Below, one piece after another: positions 50,106-59,172 of a DNA stretch of 64,000 nucleotides. Positions within the stretch are counted from its first letter, which is position 1. Every line of letters starts with the position of its first letter. The position numbers and the translations under genes are program-made. The notes beneath the pieces were generated by a model that worked only from the letters and a program-made list of their open reading frames with translations, did no database searches and was not told the origin of the DNA. The DNA is from Dickeya dianthicola NCPPB 453 (lineage in GTDB: Bacteria; Pseudomonadota; Gammaproteobacteria; Enterobacterales; Enterobacteriaceae): assembly GCF_000365305.1 (NCBI RefSeq), contig NZ_CM001841.1, forward strand, positions 1,414,697 to 1,478,696, written 5' to 3'.

Positions 50106-50565
50106 TCCTGCAACTCGAATTATTTTGGGTATAGTTATGCTACTGGGTTTTCCTTAAATAAGTGTTTTCATCCCACATACTATGTCCGGAAATGTCTACT
50201 GTTTTATGTGATTATGCGATTGATTTATATTTTAACGAGGATCCATGATGTTGCGTGATTTTATTTTTTTATACATGACTTGCTAACAGACCTGGAGAAT
50301 AAAAGGATATTTAAGGCATTCGTTGAGAAATAAGCCGGATACGCGAGGTGTATTGTCCCAGGCCTGATCTGGCTGTGCTCTGTGTTAGAACGCGATTAAA
50401 CCTGACAGTCGGTAATGAGCGAAGTGGGAGTTCTGTGTGCAGCAGTGATGGTATGGAAATGTCTAGAGGATGTGACGATTAACCGCGTAGCACAACAAGT
50501 AGACGGTAACCTGCATGAAGGATATACTGACTCACGAACTTAAAAGTCTTTTGGAGAATCATTAA

Positions 50566-50781
50566 ATGTCTACCCGATCCACAAAAAGCGATGCATCTGG
50601 CAACGTTACTGTGATTATTCGCGGCGGAAAATCTGGTTCTCGTAGCGTTAGCCGTCGCTCAATCGCTCAGTCCGCAATGAGCAACGCAAAGACGTCTTTC
50701 GAGATTGAAGGCCATCGCTATAGCGATGCTGACTGGTCGAAAATCATGCGGATCGCTGACCAACTCGAAGCAGTCATTTAA
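50566..50781 (+). CDS. Small hypothetical protein
   Basis: A 71-residue product not recognised as any family. The first half is rich in Ser, Arg and Gly (VTVIIRGGKSGSRSVSRRSI) and the second half is likely helical (YSDADWSKIMRIADQLEAVI). A good ribosome-binding site (TTGGAG) precedes the ATG. Its 3' end overlaps the 3' end of the fic gene by 8 bp in the opposite direction. It might be an antidote to the Fic protein, but it is convergent rather than co-operonic and lacks a clear (S/T)xxxE(G/N) inhibitory motif, so this is only a possibility. Confidence 0.6.
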   Translation: MSTRSTKSDASGNVTVIIRGGKSGSRSVSRRSIAQSAMSNAKTSFEIEGHRYSDADWSKIMRIADQLEAVI

Positions 50782-51790
50782 GCAGCGCTTTGTTGAGTAA
50801 GGCTGTTAAGATATTAGGAAACCCTTCTACAGCCTTTCTCACAGCAAAGTGGTAGTAACGCTTCTTCTTTTTACTGTTCATAGATGCGGTTAGATCAAAT
50901 CCATATCCTCTTGTTTTGGCTAACAATTCCAGGTAAAGCCTGATAGTCCTGCCGTTGCCATCCTCAAAGGGATGTATCCATGCCAGTTCTTTATGAGCAT
51001 ATACCAGCGCATTTAGCATCCGTTCCCTGTCATCATTTACTAGCCTAAGATAGCGCTGACTAAAGTCACGGCAAAACTCCCTCATAGCTGGTTCAACTTT
51101 AGATGGATGCATTGTTGGAAATTGTCTATCACCTATAACTAACTCAATTTTTCGATATTGACCTGCCCAGGAATAGATGCCTTTAAATAGTTCAGAATGG
51201 CATTCTTTAAAAGCCCTCTCACCCATGCTGAGGTTGACATTCGTAAGATATCGCAGAATCATACGTCGGGTTCTTATCGGCGCATAAATTTCTTCGATTT
51301 TATTTAGCTCATCCTGATAAGCCGCATAAATAATGTTTGCTGGAGCGAGATAACGATCGATTCGGTTGTTAGACACAAAGAAAAAATTGCTAGGCTGATA
51401 CAATGCCCATGTCTCGGGTACCACAGAATTTGGATGGTTTGGCAGCAGACGCAGAAACCGTTTACCTCTTTCTTTCCTCACTCCAATCACAGTTGCACAT
51501 ACTACAGGTTGTAGCGGCCTACCAAAGAACCAGACAATCGAATCACCTATTTGAATTTCATTACGGCCAAGGTCAAAGAATGATTTTTTGTATCGCTCAA
51601 GGTGAGCGATGGAGGGAACCGGGAAATGCACTTTAGAGCCTACGATCAGTTCGGCGCGACTCTTGTTCCAGTAAAAATGAGTTTTACCGTTCAGGGATGG
51701 GGTTGTTTTTATGTGAATGATTTTGCTGTTGCTTAAAGCTTTGTGGGTAAGGTAATCCACACCACTGCTTGTTTTAATATGCTTTTTCAC
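50774..51790 (-). CDS. Fic domain protein
   Basis: Protein of 338 residues with a C-terminal Fic domain, an enzyme family that usually transfers AMP to protein hydroxyls. The catalytic motif HPFEDGNGRT is intact, so activity is likely. An N-terminal region of about 130 residues (IQIGDSIVWFFGRPLQPVV region) looks beta-rich and is of unknown role. GTG 51790 is chosen because AAGGAG lies 9 nt upstream; an upstream GTG at 51835 has no such site. It is monocistronic on the minus strand and facing the small ORF. Toxin, regulator or housekeeping roles cannot be distinguished. Confidence 0.85.
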   Translation of the reverse strand: MKKHIKTSSGVDYLTHKALSNSKIIHIKTTPSLNGKTHFYWNKSRAELIVGSKVHFPVPSIAHLERYKKSFFDLGRNEIQIGDSIVWFFGRPLQPVVCATVIGVRKERGKRFLRLLPNHPNSVVPETWALYQPSNFFFVSNNRIDRYLAPANIIYAAYQDELNKIEEIYAPIRTRRMILRYLTNVNLSMGERAFKECHSELFKGIYSWAGQYRKIELVIGDRQFPTMHPSKVEPAMREFCRDFSQRYLRLVNDDRERMLNALVYAHKELAWIHPFEDGNGRTIRLYLELLAKTRGYGFDLTASMNSKKKKRYYHFAVRKAVEGFPNILTALLNKALLK

Positions 51791-52163
51791 TAACCACTTC
51801 TCCTTTATAACAACCAGTAGTGACCTGCGTGCCACAGATTAACATAGCATGATGTCAGCAACGCCCGCTTCACGCCCTGCTCCACAACGTGTCAGCCCAA
51901 ATTTGAGCGAATAAACGTTCCTCATTCACCACCCGCCTTTCTATTAAATCAACCTGCCTCACCGCCTGTCCTTTTTTCTTCACCGTTTCGTCATCCACGC
52001 TTCGCCAGTCTGTCACACAGCGTTGCCAACATAACCGTCAATCCCCCTGATTGAAGCGATGTACCGCGCTGCCTGTTGGCGGCATTCCGGTTCCGCTTCG
52101 TGGCTAACCGATCCGTGAGCGAATGTCCGCCCGGAAAGGCTCCCTGCGAGCAGGAGTTTTTTT
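51791..52163. promoter_or_regulatory. Intergenic region upstream of phnF
   Basis: About 370 bp without a gene. It must contain the promoter of the phnFGHIJKLMNP operon. CTGTCACACAGCGTTGCC near 52009 resembles a Pho box only in its first half, so PhoB control of this operon is possible but weakly supported. Confidence 0.35.
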
Positions 52164-52883
52164 ATGGACATGATATCTAGACATCCTACCACTGTGTATC
52201 AGGCCATCGCCGCCCGGCTGGAACAAGAACTGCGTACCGTCTACCGCTGCGGCGACTATTTGCCGTCCGAGCAGCAATTGGCGGCACGCTACGAGGTCAA
52301 TCGCCACACGCTGCGCCGGGCGGTGGACGAACTGGTCAACAAAGGGCTGGTGCAGCGCCGGCATGGCGTCGGCATTCTGGTGCTGATGCGCCCCTACGAC
52401 TACCCGCTGCATGCGCAGGCGCGTTTTAGCCAGAACCTGCTGGAGCAGGGCAGTCACCCCACCAGCGAGCGGTTGCTGGCGGTGCTGCGCCCGGCCAACG
52501 CCGATGTGGCGGCGGCGCTGGGGCGCGAAGAGGGTGACGAGGTGATTCACCTGCGCACCCTGCGGCGGGTCAACGGCGTGCCGGTGTCGGTTATCGATCA
52601 CTACCTGCCGGAGCTGGACTGGTGGCCGGCGTTACAGCGTTTTACCAGCGGGTCGCTGCACGATTTTCTGGCCCGCGAGCTACAGCAATCGCTAACCCGT
52701 CGCCAGACCCGCATCAGCGCCCGGGCGTCGCAGGCGAAAGAAGCGCAACTGCTGGAAGTGGCGCGGCAAACCCCGCTGATGTGCATCCGCACGCTCAATA
52801 TTTGCAGCGGCAGCGACCGGGTGGCGGAGTATTCCGTCAGCCTGGCGCGGGCCGACATGATCGAACTGACAATGGAGCACTGA
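52164..52883 (+). CDS. phnF: GntR/HutC-family regulator PhnF
   Basis: Transcriptional regulator of 239 residues at the head of the C-P lyase operon. The N-terminal winged helix (LPSEQQLAARYEVNRHTLRR) is followed by a UTRA ligand-binding domain (VIHLRTLRRVNGVPVSVIDH). It probably represses the phn genes. A GGAG sequence 8 nt upstream supports ATG 52164. phnG begins immediately after its stop codon. Confidence 0.92.
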   Translation: MDMISRHPTTVYQAIAARLEQELRTVYRCGDYLPSEQQLAARYEVNRHTLRRAVDELVNKGLVQRRHGVGILVLMRPYDYPLHAQARFSQNLLEQGSHPTSERLLAVLRPANADVAAALGREEGDEVIHLRTLRRVNGVPVSVIDHYLPELDWWPALQRFTSGSLHDFLARELQQSLTRRQTRISARASQAKEAQLLEVARQTPLMCIRTLNICSGSDRVAEYSVSLARADMIELTMEH

Positions 52884-53333
52884 ATGGCAACCCAAACCGC
52901 AAGGCAACGCTGGCTGTCGGTACTGGCGCACAGCGATCCGGATCAACTGCGGCGTCACTGGCAACCGCTGAGCCTGCATCCGGTCTGGCAAACGCTACGG
53001 GCGCCTGAAACCGGGCTGGCGCGTTTGCAGGCGCGTGTCGGCGCGACCGGCAATCGCTTCGTGTTGGGTGATGTCACCGTCACCCGCGCGGTGGTCCGGC
53101 TGGACGACGGCACCTGCGGCTACAGCTACGTCACCGGCCGCAACAAGCCGCACGCCGAGCTGTGCGCGTTGATCGACGCCCTGCTGCAACAGCAGGGGAC
53201 GCAAAGCGCGCTCTACCAACACCTGATCGTGCCGCTGGCCGCTACCCGTGACGAGTTGCGTCAGCAACGGGCGCGGGAGGTAGCCAGCAGCAAGGTCGAT
53301 TTCTTTACGCTGGTGCGAGGAGATAACGCATGA
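52884..53333 (+). CDS. phnG: C-P lyase core subunit PhnG
   Basis: Subunit of 149 residues of the PhnGHIJ complex, which with PhnI helps form the ribose-triphosphate alkylphosphonate from ATP. Conserved stretches are RLQARVGATGNRFVLGDVTV and YVTGRNKPHAELCALIDALL. It starts directly after the phnF stop and overlaps phnH by 4 nt. Confidence 0.93.
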   Translation: MATQTARQRWLSVLAHSDPDQLRRHWQPLSLHPVWQTLRAPETGLARLQARVGATGNRFVLGDVTVTRAVVRLDDGTCGYSYVTGRNKPHAELCALIDALLQQQGTQSALYQHLIVPLAATRDELRQQRAREVASSKVDFFTLVRGDNA

Positions 53334-53905
53334 CGCTACTGGCAGGATTTTCCCACCCCTGGCGCGATGCACAGTACGCGTTTCGCCGCATTCTAAAAGC
53401 GATGAGCGAACCGGGCGTGGTGGTGTCGCTGAATCATGATATCGGCTGGGACGGGTTGTCGCCGTCCGCCACCGCGGTGGCGCTGACGCTGATGGATCGC
53501 GAAACGCCGCTGTGGCTGGACCCGGCCTTGTCGCAGGAAACATTGCTGTCCAACCTGCGTTTCCACACCGGCGTGAAGCTGGTGGAACGTGAGGCGGCGA
53601 CGTTTGCGCTGCTGCCGGTCAGCCGGGATCTGTCGCTGGCGGGGTTTGCCGCCGGTGATGAGATGGCGCCGGAAAACAGCGTCACGCTGGTGCTGGAGGT
53701 GCCCGCGCTGGGCGGTGGGCGCACATTGCGCCTGACCGGGCCGGGGATTGCCGAAGCGCGCATGATTGCGCCGCAGTTGCCCGCCAGCGTGCGGGATTAT
53801 CTGGAACAGCGCCCGCACCCGTTTCCCGCCGGGCTGGACTTCATTTTTACCTGCGGCGGCACGCTGATGGCGCTGCCGCGCACGACGTATGTGGAGGTGT
53901 GCTGA
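53330..53905 (+). CDS. phnH: C-P lyase core subunit PhnH
   Basis: PLP-transferase-fold subunit (without a PLP site) of 191 residues of the C-P lyase core complex. Recognisable segments are FRRILKAMSEPGVVV and the C-terminal PFPAGLDFIFTCGGTLMALP with TTYVEV. It overlaps phnG by 4 nt, and its stop overlaps the phnI start (TGATG). Confidence 0.93.
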   Translation: MTLLAGFSHPWRDAQYAFRRILKAMSEPGVVVSLNHDIGWDGLSPSATAVALTLMDRETPLWLDPALSQETLLSNLRFHTGVKLVEREAATFALLPVSRDLSLAGFAAGDEMAPENSVTLVLEVPALGGGRTLRLTGPGIAEARMIAPQLPASVRDYLEQRPHPFPAGLDFIFTCGGTLMALPRTTYVEVC

Positions 53906-54996
53906 TGTATGTCGCGGTGAAAGGGGGCGAGAAAGCCATTGAGGCCGCTCATCAGTTACAGGCCACGTTGCGGCGCGGCGATGCCCGGCTCGCGGAGATG
54001 CAGGCGGCGCAGATTGAACAGCAACTGGGGCTGGCGGTGGATCGGGTGATGACCGAAGGCGGTATTTACGACCGCGAACTGGCGGCGCTGGCGATCAAGC
54101 AGGCCAGCGGCGACCTGGTAGAAGCGATTTTTCTGCTGCGCGCCTACCGCACCACGCTGCCCCGGCTGGCGGACAGCCTGCCGCTGGATACCGGCCGTAT
54201 GCAACTGGAGCGGCGTATTTCGGCGGTGTACAAGGATCTGCCCGGCGGGCAGGTGCTTGGCCCCACGTATGACTATACCCACCGGCTGCTGGATTTTGTC
54301 CTGCTGGCGGAAGGCGAGCCGCCGCTCGCGCCCAGGGCGGAGGAACCGCTGGCGGAGCAGTGCCCGCACATGTTCGCCATGATGACGGCGGAAGGGCTGG
54401 CGAGGGCCGAGCAGGACGACGGCAGCGAGCCGCTGGATATCACCCGCGATCCGCCCGCCTACCCGATGCCGCGCAGCGCCCGCTTGCAGCAACTGGCGCG
54501 CGGCGACGAAGGCTTTCTGCTGGCGCTCGGCTACTCCACCCAGCGAGGTTATGGCCGCACCCATCCGTTCGCCGGCGAGATTCGCACCGGTTACGTCACG
54601 GTGGAAATCGCGCCGGAAGAGCTGGGCTTTGCGCTGGAAATCGGCGACATCCTGTTGACCGAATGCGAGATGGTCAACGGTTTTACCGTGCCGGAGGAGG
54701 AGTCGCCGCACTTTACCCGCGGCTACGGGCTGGTGTTTGGCCGCGCCGAGCGCAAGGCGATGGCGATGGCGCTGGTGGACCGGGCGTTGCAGGCGCCGGC
54801 CTATCAGGAGCCGGTCGGCAGCCCGGCGCAGGACGAAGAGTTTGTGCTGTCGCACGCGGACAACGTGGAGGCCGCCGGTTTTGTCTCCCACCTCAAATTG
54901 CCGCATTACGTCGACTTTCAGGCTGAGTTGGCGCTGCTGCGCCAGTTGCGCCAGTCACCGCAGGAGGAGCGCGATGAACACGCTGAGCGGATATAA
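53905..54996 (+). CDS. phnI: C-P lyase core subunit PhnI
   Basis: Subunit of 363 residues, the nucleosidase component that attaches phosphonate to the ribose C1 of ATP together with PhnGHL. The N-terminus MYVAVKGGEKAIEAAHQLQA is the family hallmark, and GYGRTHPFAGEIRTGYV is conserved. ATG 53905 is chosen over an in-frame CTG 6 nt upstream. It overlaps phnJ by 23 nt. Confidence 0.94.
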   Translation: MYVAVKGGEKAIEAAHQLQATLRRGDARLAEMQAAQIEQQLGLAVDRVMTEGGIYDRELAALAIKQASGDLVEAIFLLRAYRTTLPRLADSLPLDTGRMQLERRISAVYKDLPGGQVLGPTYDYTHRLLDFVLLAEGEPPLAPRAEEPLAEQCPHMFAMMTAEGLARAEQDDGSEPLDITRDPPAYPMPRSARLQQLARGDEGFLLALGYSTQRGYGRTHPFAGEIRTGYVTVEIAPEELGFALEIGDILLTECEMVNGFTVPEEESPHFTRGYGLVFGRAERKAMAMALVDRALQAPAYQEPVGSPAQDEEFVLSHADNVEAAGFVSHLKLPHYVDFQAELALLRQLRQSPQEERDEHAERI

Positions 54997-55828
54997 CCCC
55001 GGTTATCTGGATGAACAGAGCAAACGTACGATTCGGCGCGCCATCCTCAAAGCGGTGGCGATCCCCGGTTATCAGGTGCCGTTCGGCGGGCGGGAAATGC
55101 CGATGCCCTACGGCTGGGGCACCGGCGGCATCCAACTGACCGCCAGCCTGATCGGCGACGACGATGTGCTGAAAGTCATCGATCAGGGCGCCGACGACAC
55201 CACCAACGCGGTGTCGATCCGCCGCTTCTTTCAGCGGGTCAGCGAAGCGGCCACCACCGAGCGCACGGTGGAAGCCACGCTGATCCAGACCCGGCACCGC
55301 ATTCCGGAAACGCCGTTGCGTGAAGACCAAATCCTGATTTATCAGGTGCCTATTCCCGAACCGCTGCGTTTTATCGAACCGCGCGAGACGGAAACGCGCA
55401 AAATGCACGCGCTGGAGGAGTACGGCATCATGCAGGTGAAGCTGTACGAAGACATCGCCCGCTTCGGCCATATCGCCACCACCTACGCTTACCCGGTCAA
55501 GGTGAACGATCGCTACATCATGGACCCGTCGCCGATCCCGAAATTCGATAACCCGAAGATGCACCAGATGCCGGCGCTGCAACTGTTCGGCGCCGGGCGC
55601 GAGAAGCGCATTTACGCGCTGCCGCCCTACACCCGGGTGGAAAGCCTCGATTTTGACGACCACCCGTTCAGCGTTCAGCGCTGGGACCAGCCCTGCGCGC
55701 TGTGCGGTTCGCACGACAGCTACCTCGACGAGGTGGTGATGGACGATCAAGGCACCCGCCTGTTCGTCTGTTCCGATACCGATTATTGCCGCGCGCGTCA
55801 GGAGGCCGGGCACCATGAATCGCATTGA
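54974..55828 (+). CDS. phnJ: C-P lyase PhnJ
   Basis: Radical-SAM-type C-P lyase of 284 residues that cleaves the carbon-phosphorus bond of 5-phosphoribosyl-1-phosphonate. The glycyl-radical residue Gly32 (KAVAIPGYQVPFGG) and the four-cysteine set CALCGSHDSY and VCSDTDYC, which binds a [4Fe-4S] cluster, are intact. The start at 54974 follows GGAGGAG within the end of phnI. It overlaps phnK by 14 nt. Confidence 0.95.
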   Translation: MNTLSGYNPGYLDEQSKRTIRRAILKAVAIPGYQVPFGGREMPMPYGWGTGGIQLTASLIGDDDVLKVIDQGADDTTNAVSIRRFFQRVSEAATTERTVEATLIQTRHRIPETPLREDQILIYQVPIPEPLRFIEPRETETRKMHALEEYGIMQVKLYEDIARFGHIATTYAYPVKVNDRYIMDPSPIPKFDNPKMHQMPALQLFGAGREKRIYALPPYTRVESLDFDDHPFSVQRWDQPCALCGSHDSYLDEVVMDDQGTRLFVCSDTDYCRARQEAGHHESH

Positions 55829-56687
55829 TCAGGTTGTTGTGGGTCAGACTATTGTGGATCAGGCCGCTATGGGTCCGGTCGTAGTAGATCAGGCCGTCGT
55901 GCCGGTTGCGGGCGCTCCCGCAGGTCATAACGATGAGACGCCGCTGTTGCAGGTGCGCCATCTGACCCACCTGTACGCGCCCGGCAAGGGCTTCAGCGAG
56001 GTGTCGTTCGATCTGTACCCCGGCGAAGTGCTGGGCATTGTCGGCGAGTCCGGTTCCGGCAAGACCACCCTGTTGCAGGCGATTTCCGCCCGGCTGACGC
56101 CGCAGGCCGGGCAGATTGATTATCAGGGCCGCTCGCTGTACGCCATGAGCGAAAGCGATCGCCGCCGTCTGCTGCGCACCGAGTGGGGCGTGGTGCATCA
56201 GCATCCGCTGGACGGCTTGCGCCCTCGGGTGTCGGCGGGCGGCAACATCGGCGAACGGCTGATGGCGGTCGGCGCTCGTCACTACGGCGATATTCGTCGT
56301 CAGGCCGGGCAGTGGCTACAGGATGTGGAGATCCCGCTGTCGCGGCTCGACGACCTGCCCACCACCTTTTCCGGCGGGATGCAGCAACGCTTGCAGATAG
56401 CCCGCAATCTGGTCACCCATCCGAAGCTGGTGTTCATGGATGAGCCGACCGGCGGGCTGGATGTGTCGGTGCAGGCGCGATTGCTGGATCTACTGCGCAC
56501 GCTGGTGCGCGACCTCGGTCTGGCGGTGGTGATTGTGACCCATGACCTCGGCGTGGCGCGTCTGCTGGCGCACCGGCTGTTGGTGATGCGCGAGGGCAGG
56601 GTGGTGGAAAGCGGCCTGACCGACCGGGTGCTGGATGATCCGCATCAGCCTTACACCCAGTTGCTGGTGTCGTCGGTGTTGGGATAA
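55815..56687 (+). CDS. phnK: C-P lyase ATP-binding protein PhnK
   Basis: ABC-type ATPase of 290 residues that docks on the C-P lyase core. It has Walker A GESGSGKTT, signature FSGGMQQR and Walker B LVFMDEPTGGLD. E. coli PhnK has about 252 residues. The extra N-terminal approximately 38 residues consist of three ten-residue repeats (IDQVVVGQTI, VDQAAMGPVV, VDQAVVPVAG) encoded at 55824-55913. The ATG at 55815 has AGGAGG at good spacing, so the extension is probably translated. No ATG or GTG with a convincing ribosome-binding site was noted after it. Confidence 0.92.
   Translation: MNRIDQVVVGQTIVDQAAMGPVVVDQAVVPVAGAPAGHNDETPLLQVRHLTHLYAPGKGFSEVSFDLYPGEVLGIVGESGSGKTTLLQAISARLTPQAGQIDYQGRSLYAMSESDRRRLLRTEWGVVHQHPLDGLRPRVSAGGNIGERLMAVGARHYGDIRRQAGQWLQDVEIPLSRLDDLPTTFSGGMQQRLQIARNLVTHPKLVFMDEPTGGLDVSVQARLLDLLRTLVRDLGLAVVIVTHDLGVARLLAHRLLVMREGRVVESGLTDRVLDDPHQPYTQLLVSSVLG
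55824..55913. repeat. Three 30-bp in-frame repeats in phnK
   Basis: Three diverged 30-bp units share the core gatcagg and encode (I/V)DQ(V/A)-rich decapeptides at the PhnK N-terminus. They are not in E. coli PhnK. Confidence 0.75.
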
Positions 56688-56711
56688 GCGTGAATGGCGA
56701 TGAGGTGGAAC

Positions 56712-57434
56712 ATGACAACCGAAGGCACGTCCATGACGGTTCTGCGCGTGGAAAATCTGAGTAAAACCTTTGTACTGCACAACCAGCACGCCACCCGTCT
56801 GCCGGTGCTGCATCAGGCCAGCCTGACGGTGGCCGCCGGCGAATGCGTGGTGCTGCACGGCCATTCCGGCAGCGGCAAGTCCACGTTGCTGCGGTCGCTG
56901 TACGCCAACTATCAGCCGGACAGCGGCCAGGTGTGGGTGCGCCACCGCGGGGCGTGGGTCGATCTGGTGACCGCTCCGGCCCGGCAGGTGCTGGCGGTGC
57001 GGCGCGACACTATCGGCTGGGTCAGCCAGTTTCTGCGGGTGATCCCGCGTATTCCGACGCTGGAGGTGGTGATGCAGCCGTTGCTGGAGCGCGGCGAAGA
57101 CCGGGCGGTATGCGAAGCGCGCGCCAGCGCGCTGCTGACCCGGCTCAACGTCCCGCGCCGGCTATGGACGCTGGCGCCCGCCACCTTCTCCGGCGGCGAG
57201 CAGCAGCGGGTCAACATCGCCCGCGGGTTTATCGCCGATTATCCGTTGCTGCTGCTGGACGAACCGACCGCCTCGCTGGATGCCGCCAACTGCGACGCGG
57301 TAGTCGGGCTGATAGAAGAAGCGCGTACCCGTGGCGCGGCGATAGTTGGTATTTTCCACGATGCCGAGGTACGCGCCCGCGTGGCAGACCGGCTGCATCA
57401 CATGACACCCGTTACACAGGAGCTTACGTCATGA
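56712..57434 (+). CDS. phnL: C-P lyase ATP-binding protein PhnL
   Basis: ABC-type ATPase of 240 residues required with PhnGHI for phosphonate ribosylation. Walker [11 protein letters not shown], signature FSGGEQQR and Walker [13 protein letters not shown] are clear. Candidate starts are 56694, 56712 and 56733; 56712 is favoured by GAGG 6 nt upstream, while 56733 would align best with E. coli PhnL. Its stop overlaps phnM (ATGA). Confidence 0.92.
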   Translation: MTTEGTSMTVLRVENLSKTFVLHNQHATRLPVLHQASLTVAAGECVVLHGHSGSGKSTLLRSLYANYQPDSGQVWVRHRGAWVDLVTAPARQVLAVRRDTIGWVSQFLRVIPRIPTLEVVMQPLLERGEDRAVCEARASALLTRLNVPRRLWTLAPATFSGGEQQRVNIARGFIADYPLLLLDEPTASLDAANCDAVVGLIEEARTRGAAIVGIFHDAEVRARVADRLHHMTPVTQELTS

Positions 57435-58582
57435 GCGCGACGACCCGAATCATCAATAATGTGCAACTGGTGCTGGCGGATGAAGTGGTCAGCGGGTCGC
57501 TGGCCTGGCGAGACGGCGTGATCGAGGCGTTTTCTTCCACGCCCAGCCAACTGCCGCAGGCGCTGGACGGCGAGGGCGGCTGGCTGTTGCCGGGGCTGGT
57601 GGAGCTGCATACCGACAATCTGGACAAGTTCTTCATGCCGCGCCCGAAGGTGGACTGGCCAGCGCATTCGGCGATGAGCAGCCACGACGCGCTGATTGTC
57701 TCCAGCGGCATCACCACGGTGCTGGATGCGGTAGCGATAGGCGATGTGCGCGACGGCGGTCACCGGCTCGATAACCTGCGCCGGATGATCGACGCCATCG
57801 TTCACAGCCAGCAACTGGGGGTGAACCGGGCGCAGCATCTGCTGCACCTGCGCTGCGAATTGCCGCACGACACCACCCTGCCGCTATTTGAAGCGTTGAT
57901 GGATATTCCGGAAGTGGCGCTGGTGTCGCTGATGGACCACTCGCCGGGGCAACGGCAGTTCGCCACGCCGGAAAAATACCGCGAGTATTATCAGGGCAAA
58001 TACCACCTGAACGACGCCGAGATGGACACGTTTGAAACCGAACAACGCATGTTGTCCGAACGCTGGTCGATGCCGAACCGGCTGGCGATTGCCGCCCACT
58101 GCCGCGAGCGCGGCATCGCGCTGGCCAGCCACGACGACGCCACCGCCGCGCATGTGCATGAATCGCTGGCGCAGGGTTGCGTGATCGCCGAATTTCCCAC
58201 CACCGAGCAGGCGGCGCAGGCGTCGCACGCCAGCGGCATGAAGGTGCTGATGGGAGCCCCCAACATCGTGCGCGGCGGTTCCCACTCCGGGAACGTGGCG
58301 GCGTCTTATCTGGCGGAACAAGGGCTGCTGGATATTCTGTCATCCGACTATTACCCCGCCAGCCTGCTGGATGCGGCGTTTCGCCTGGCGGCGGATGAGC
58401 GTAATCCGTTTACGTTGCCGCAGACGGTGGCGATGGTCAGCGCCAATCCGGCGCAGTCGGTCGGGTTAAGCGACCGGGGGCGGATTGCCGACGGGCTGCG
58501 CGCCGATCTGGTGCTGGCGCACCACGCCCACGGTCAGGTACGGATTCGTCATGTCTGGGCGCAGGGGCGGCAGGTGTTCTGA
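57431..58582 (+). CDS. phnM: Alpha-D-ribose 1-methylphosphonate 5-triphosphate diphosphatase
   Basis: Amidohydrolase-fold enzyme of 383 residues that removes pyrophosphate from the ribosyl-phosphonate triphosphate. Metal-site segments include [31 protein letters not shown] and [12 protein letters not shown]. It starts at the ATGA overlap with phnL; the frame open further upstream lies inside phnL. Its last base overlaps the phnN start (TGATG). Confidence 0.94.
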   Translation: MSATTRIINNVQLVLADEVVSGSLAWRDGVIEAFSSTPSQLPQALDGEGGWLLPGLVELHTDNLDKFFMPRPKVDWPAHSAMSSHDALIVSSGITTVLDAVAIGDVRDGGHRLDNLRRMIDAIVHSQQLGVNRAQHLLHLRCELPHDTTLPLFEALMDIPEVALVSLMDHSPGQRQFATPEKYREYYQGKYHLNDAEMDTFETEQRMLSERWSMPNRLAIAAHCRERGIALASHDDATAAHVHESLAQGCVIAEFPTTEQAAQASHASGMKVLMGAPNIVRGGSHSGNVAASYLAEQGLLDILSSDYYPASLLDAAFRLAADERNPFTLPQTVAMVSANPAQSVGLSDRGRIADGLRADLVLAHHAHGQVRIRHVWAQGRQVF

Positions 58583-59142
58583 TGGCGCGGTTAATCTGGC
58601 TGACCGGCGCGTCCGGCTCCGGCAAAGACTCCCTGCTGGATGCCTTGCGGCAGACGAATCCGCCGCGCCTGCTGGTGGCGCATCGCTACATTACCCGCCC
58701 GGCGCAGGCCGGCGGCGAAAATCATGTGGCGCTGAGTGAGGCGGAGTTTACCCACCGCCGCGAGTGCGGCCTGTTCGCACTGCACTGGCAGGCGCATCAG
58801 TATCAGTACGGCGTCGGCATTGAAATCGACCTGTGGCTGTCCGCCGGGCTGGACGTGGTGGTCAACGGCTCCCGCTCTCATCACCCGCAGGCGCAACAGC
58901 GCTATGGCGATCGTTTATTACCGGTGTGCCTACAGGTGTCGCCGGAGGTGCTGGCGCAGCGGTTACGCCAGCGCGGGCGGGAAGATGACGCGCAGATAGC
59001 GCTACGGCTGCAACGGGCCGCCGCGATGACCGTCCCGCCGGCATACCGCCGGCTAAATAACGACGGGCCGCTGGCGCAGACGCTACAGGCGTTCCACACC
59101 CTGCTGGCGGCGGAAAAACGAGAGACTGAAAAATGGACGTGA
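58582..59142 (+). CDS. phnN: Ribose 1,5-bisphosphate phosphokinase
   Basis: Guanylate-kinase-like enzyme of 186 residues making PRPP from ribose 1,5-bisphosphate. Walker A GASGSGKDSLLDALR and HRYITRPAQAGGENHVAL are characteristic. It overlaps phnM by one base. phnO, which follows phnN in E. coli, is absent; phnP comes next. Confidence 0.93.
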   Translation: MARLIWLTGASGSGKDSLLDALRQTNPPRLLVAHRYITRPAQAGGENHVALSEAEFTHRRECGLFALHWQAHQYQYGVGIEIDLWLSAGLDVVVNGSRSHHPQAQQRYGDRLLPVCLQVSPEVLAQRLRQRGREDDAQIALRLQRAAAMTVPPAYRRLNNDGPLAQTLQAFHTLLAAEKRETEKWT

Positions 59143-59172
59143 TGCTATGGAGCTGATGTTATGGAACTGATG
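59141..59172. repeat. 14-bp duplication around the phnP start
   Basis: gatgctatggagct (59141) and gatgttatggaact (59155) are followed by the partial gatgtttatgg. The first copy supplies the GGAG that serves as the ribosome-binding site for the phnP ATG in the second copy. Confidence 0.8.

Larger units (their letters stand above)
49992..50565. other. Intergenic region with extragenic palindromes
   Basis: No supported gene in about 570 bp. Two strong palindromes sit at 50044-50077 and 50088-50105, followed by a sequence (ctcgaattattttgggtata) that looks like a dispersed enterobacterial intergenic repeat. Confidence 0.5.
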
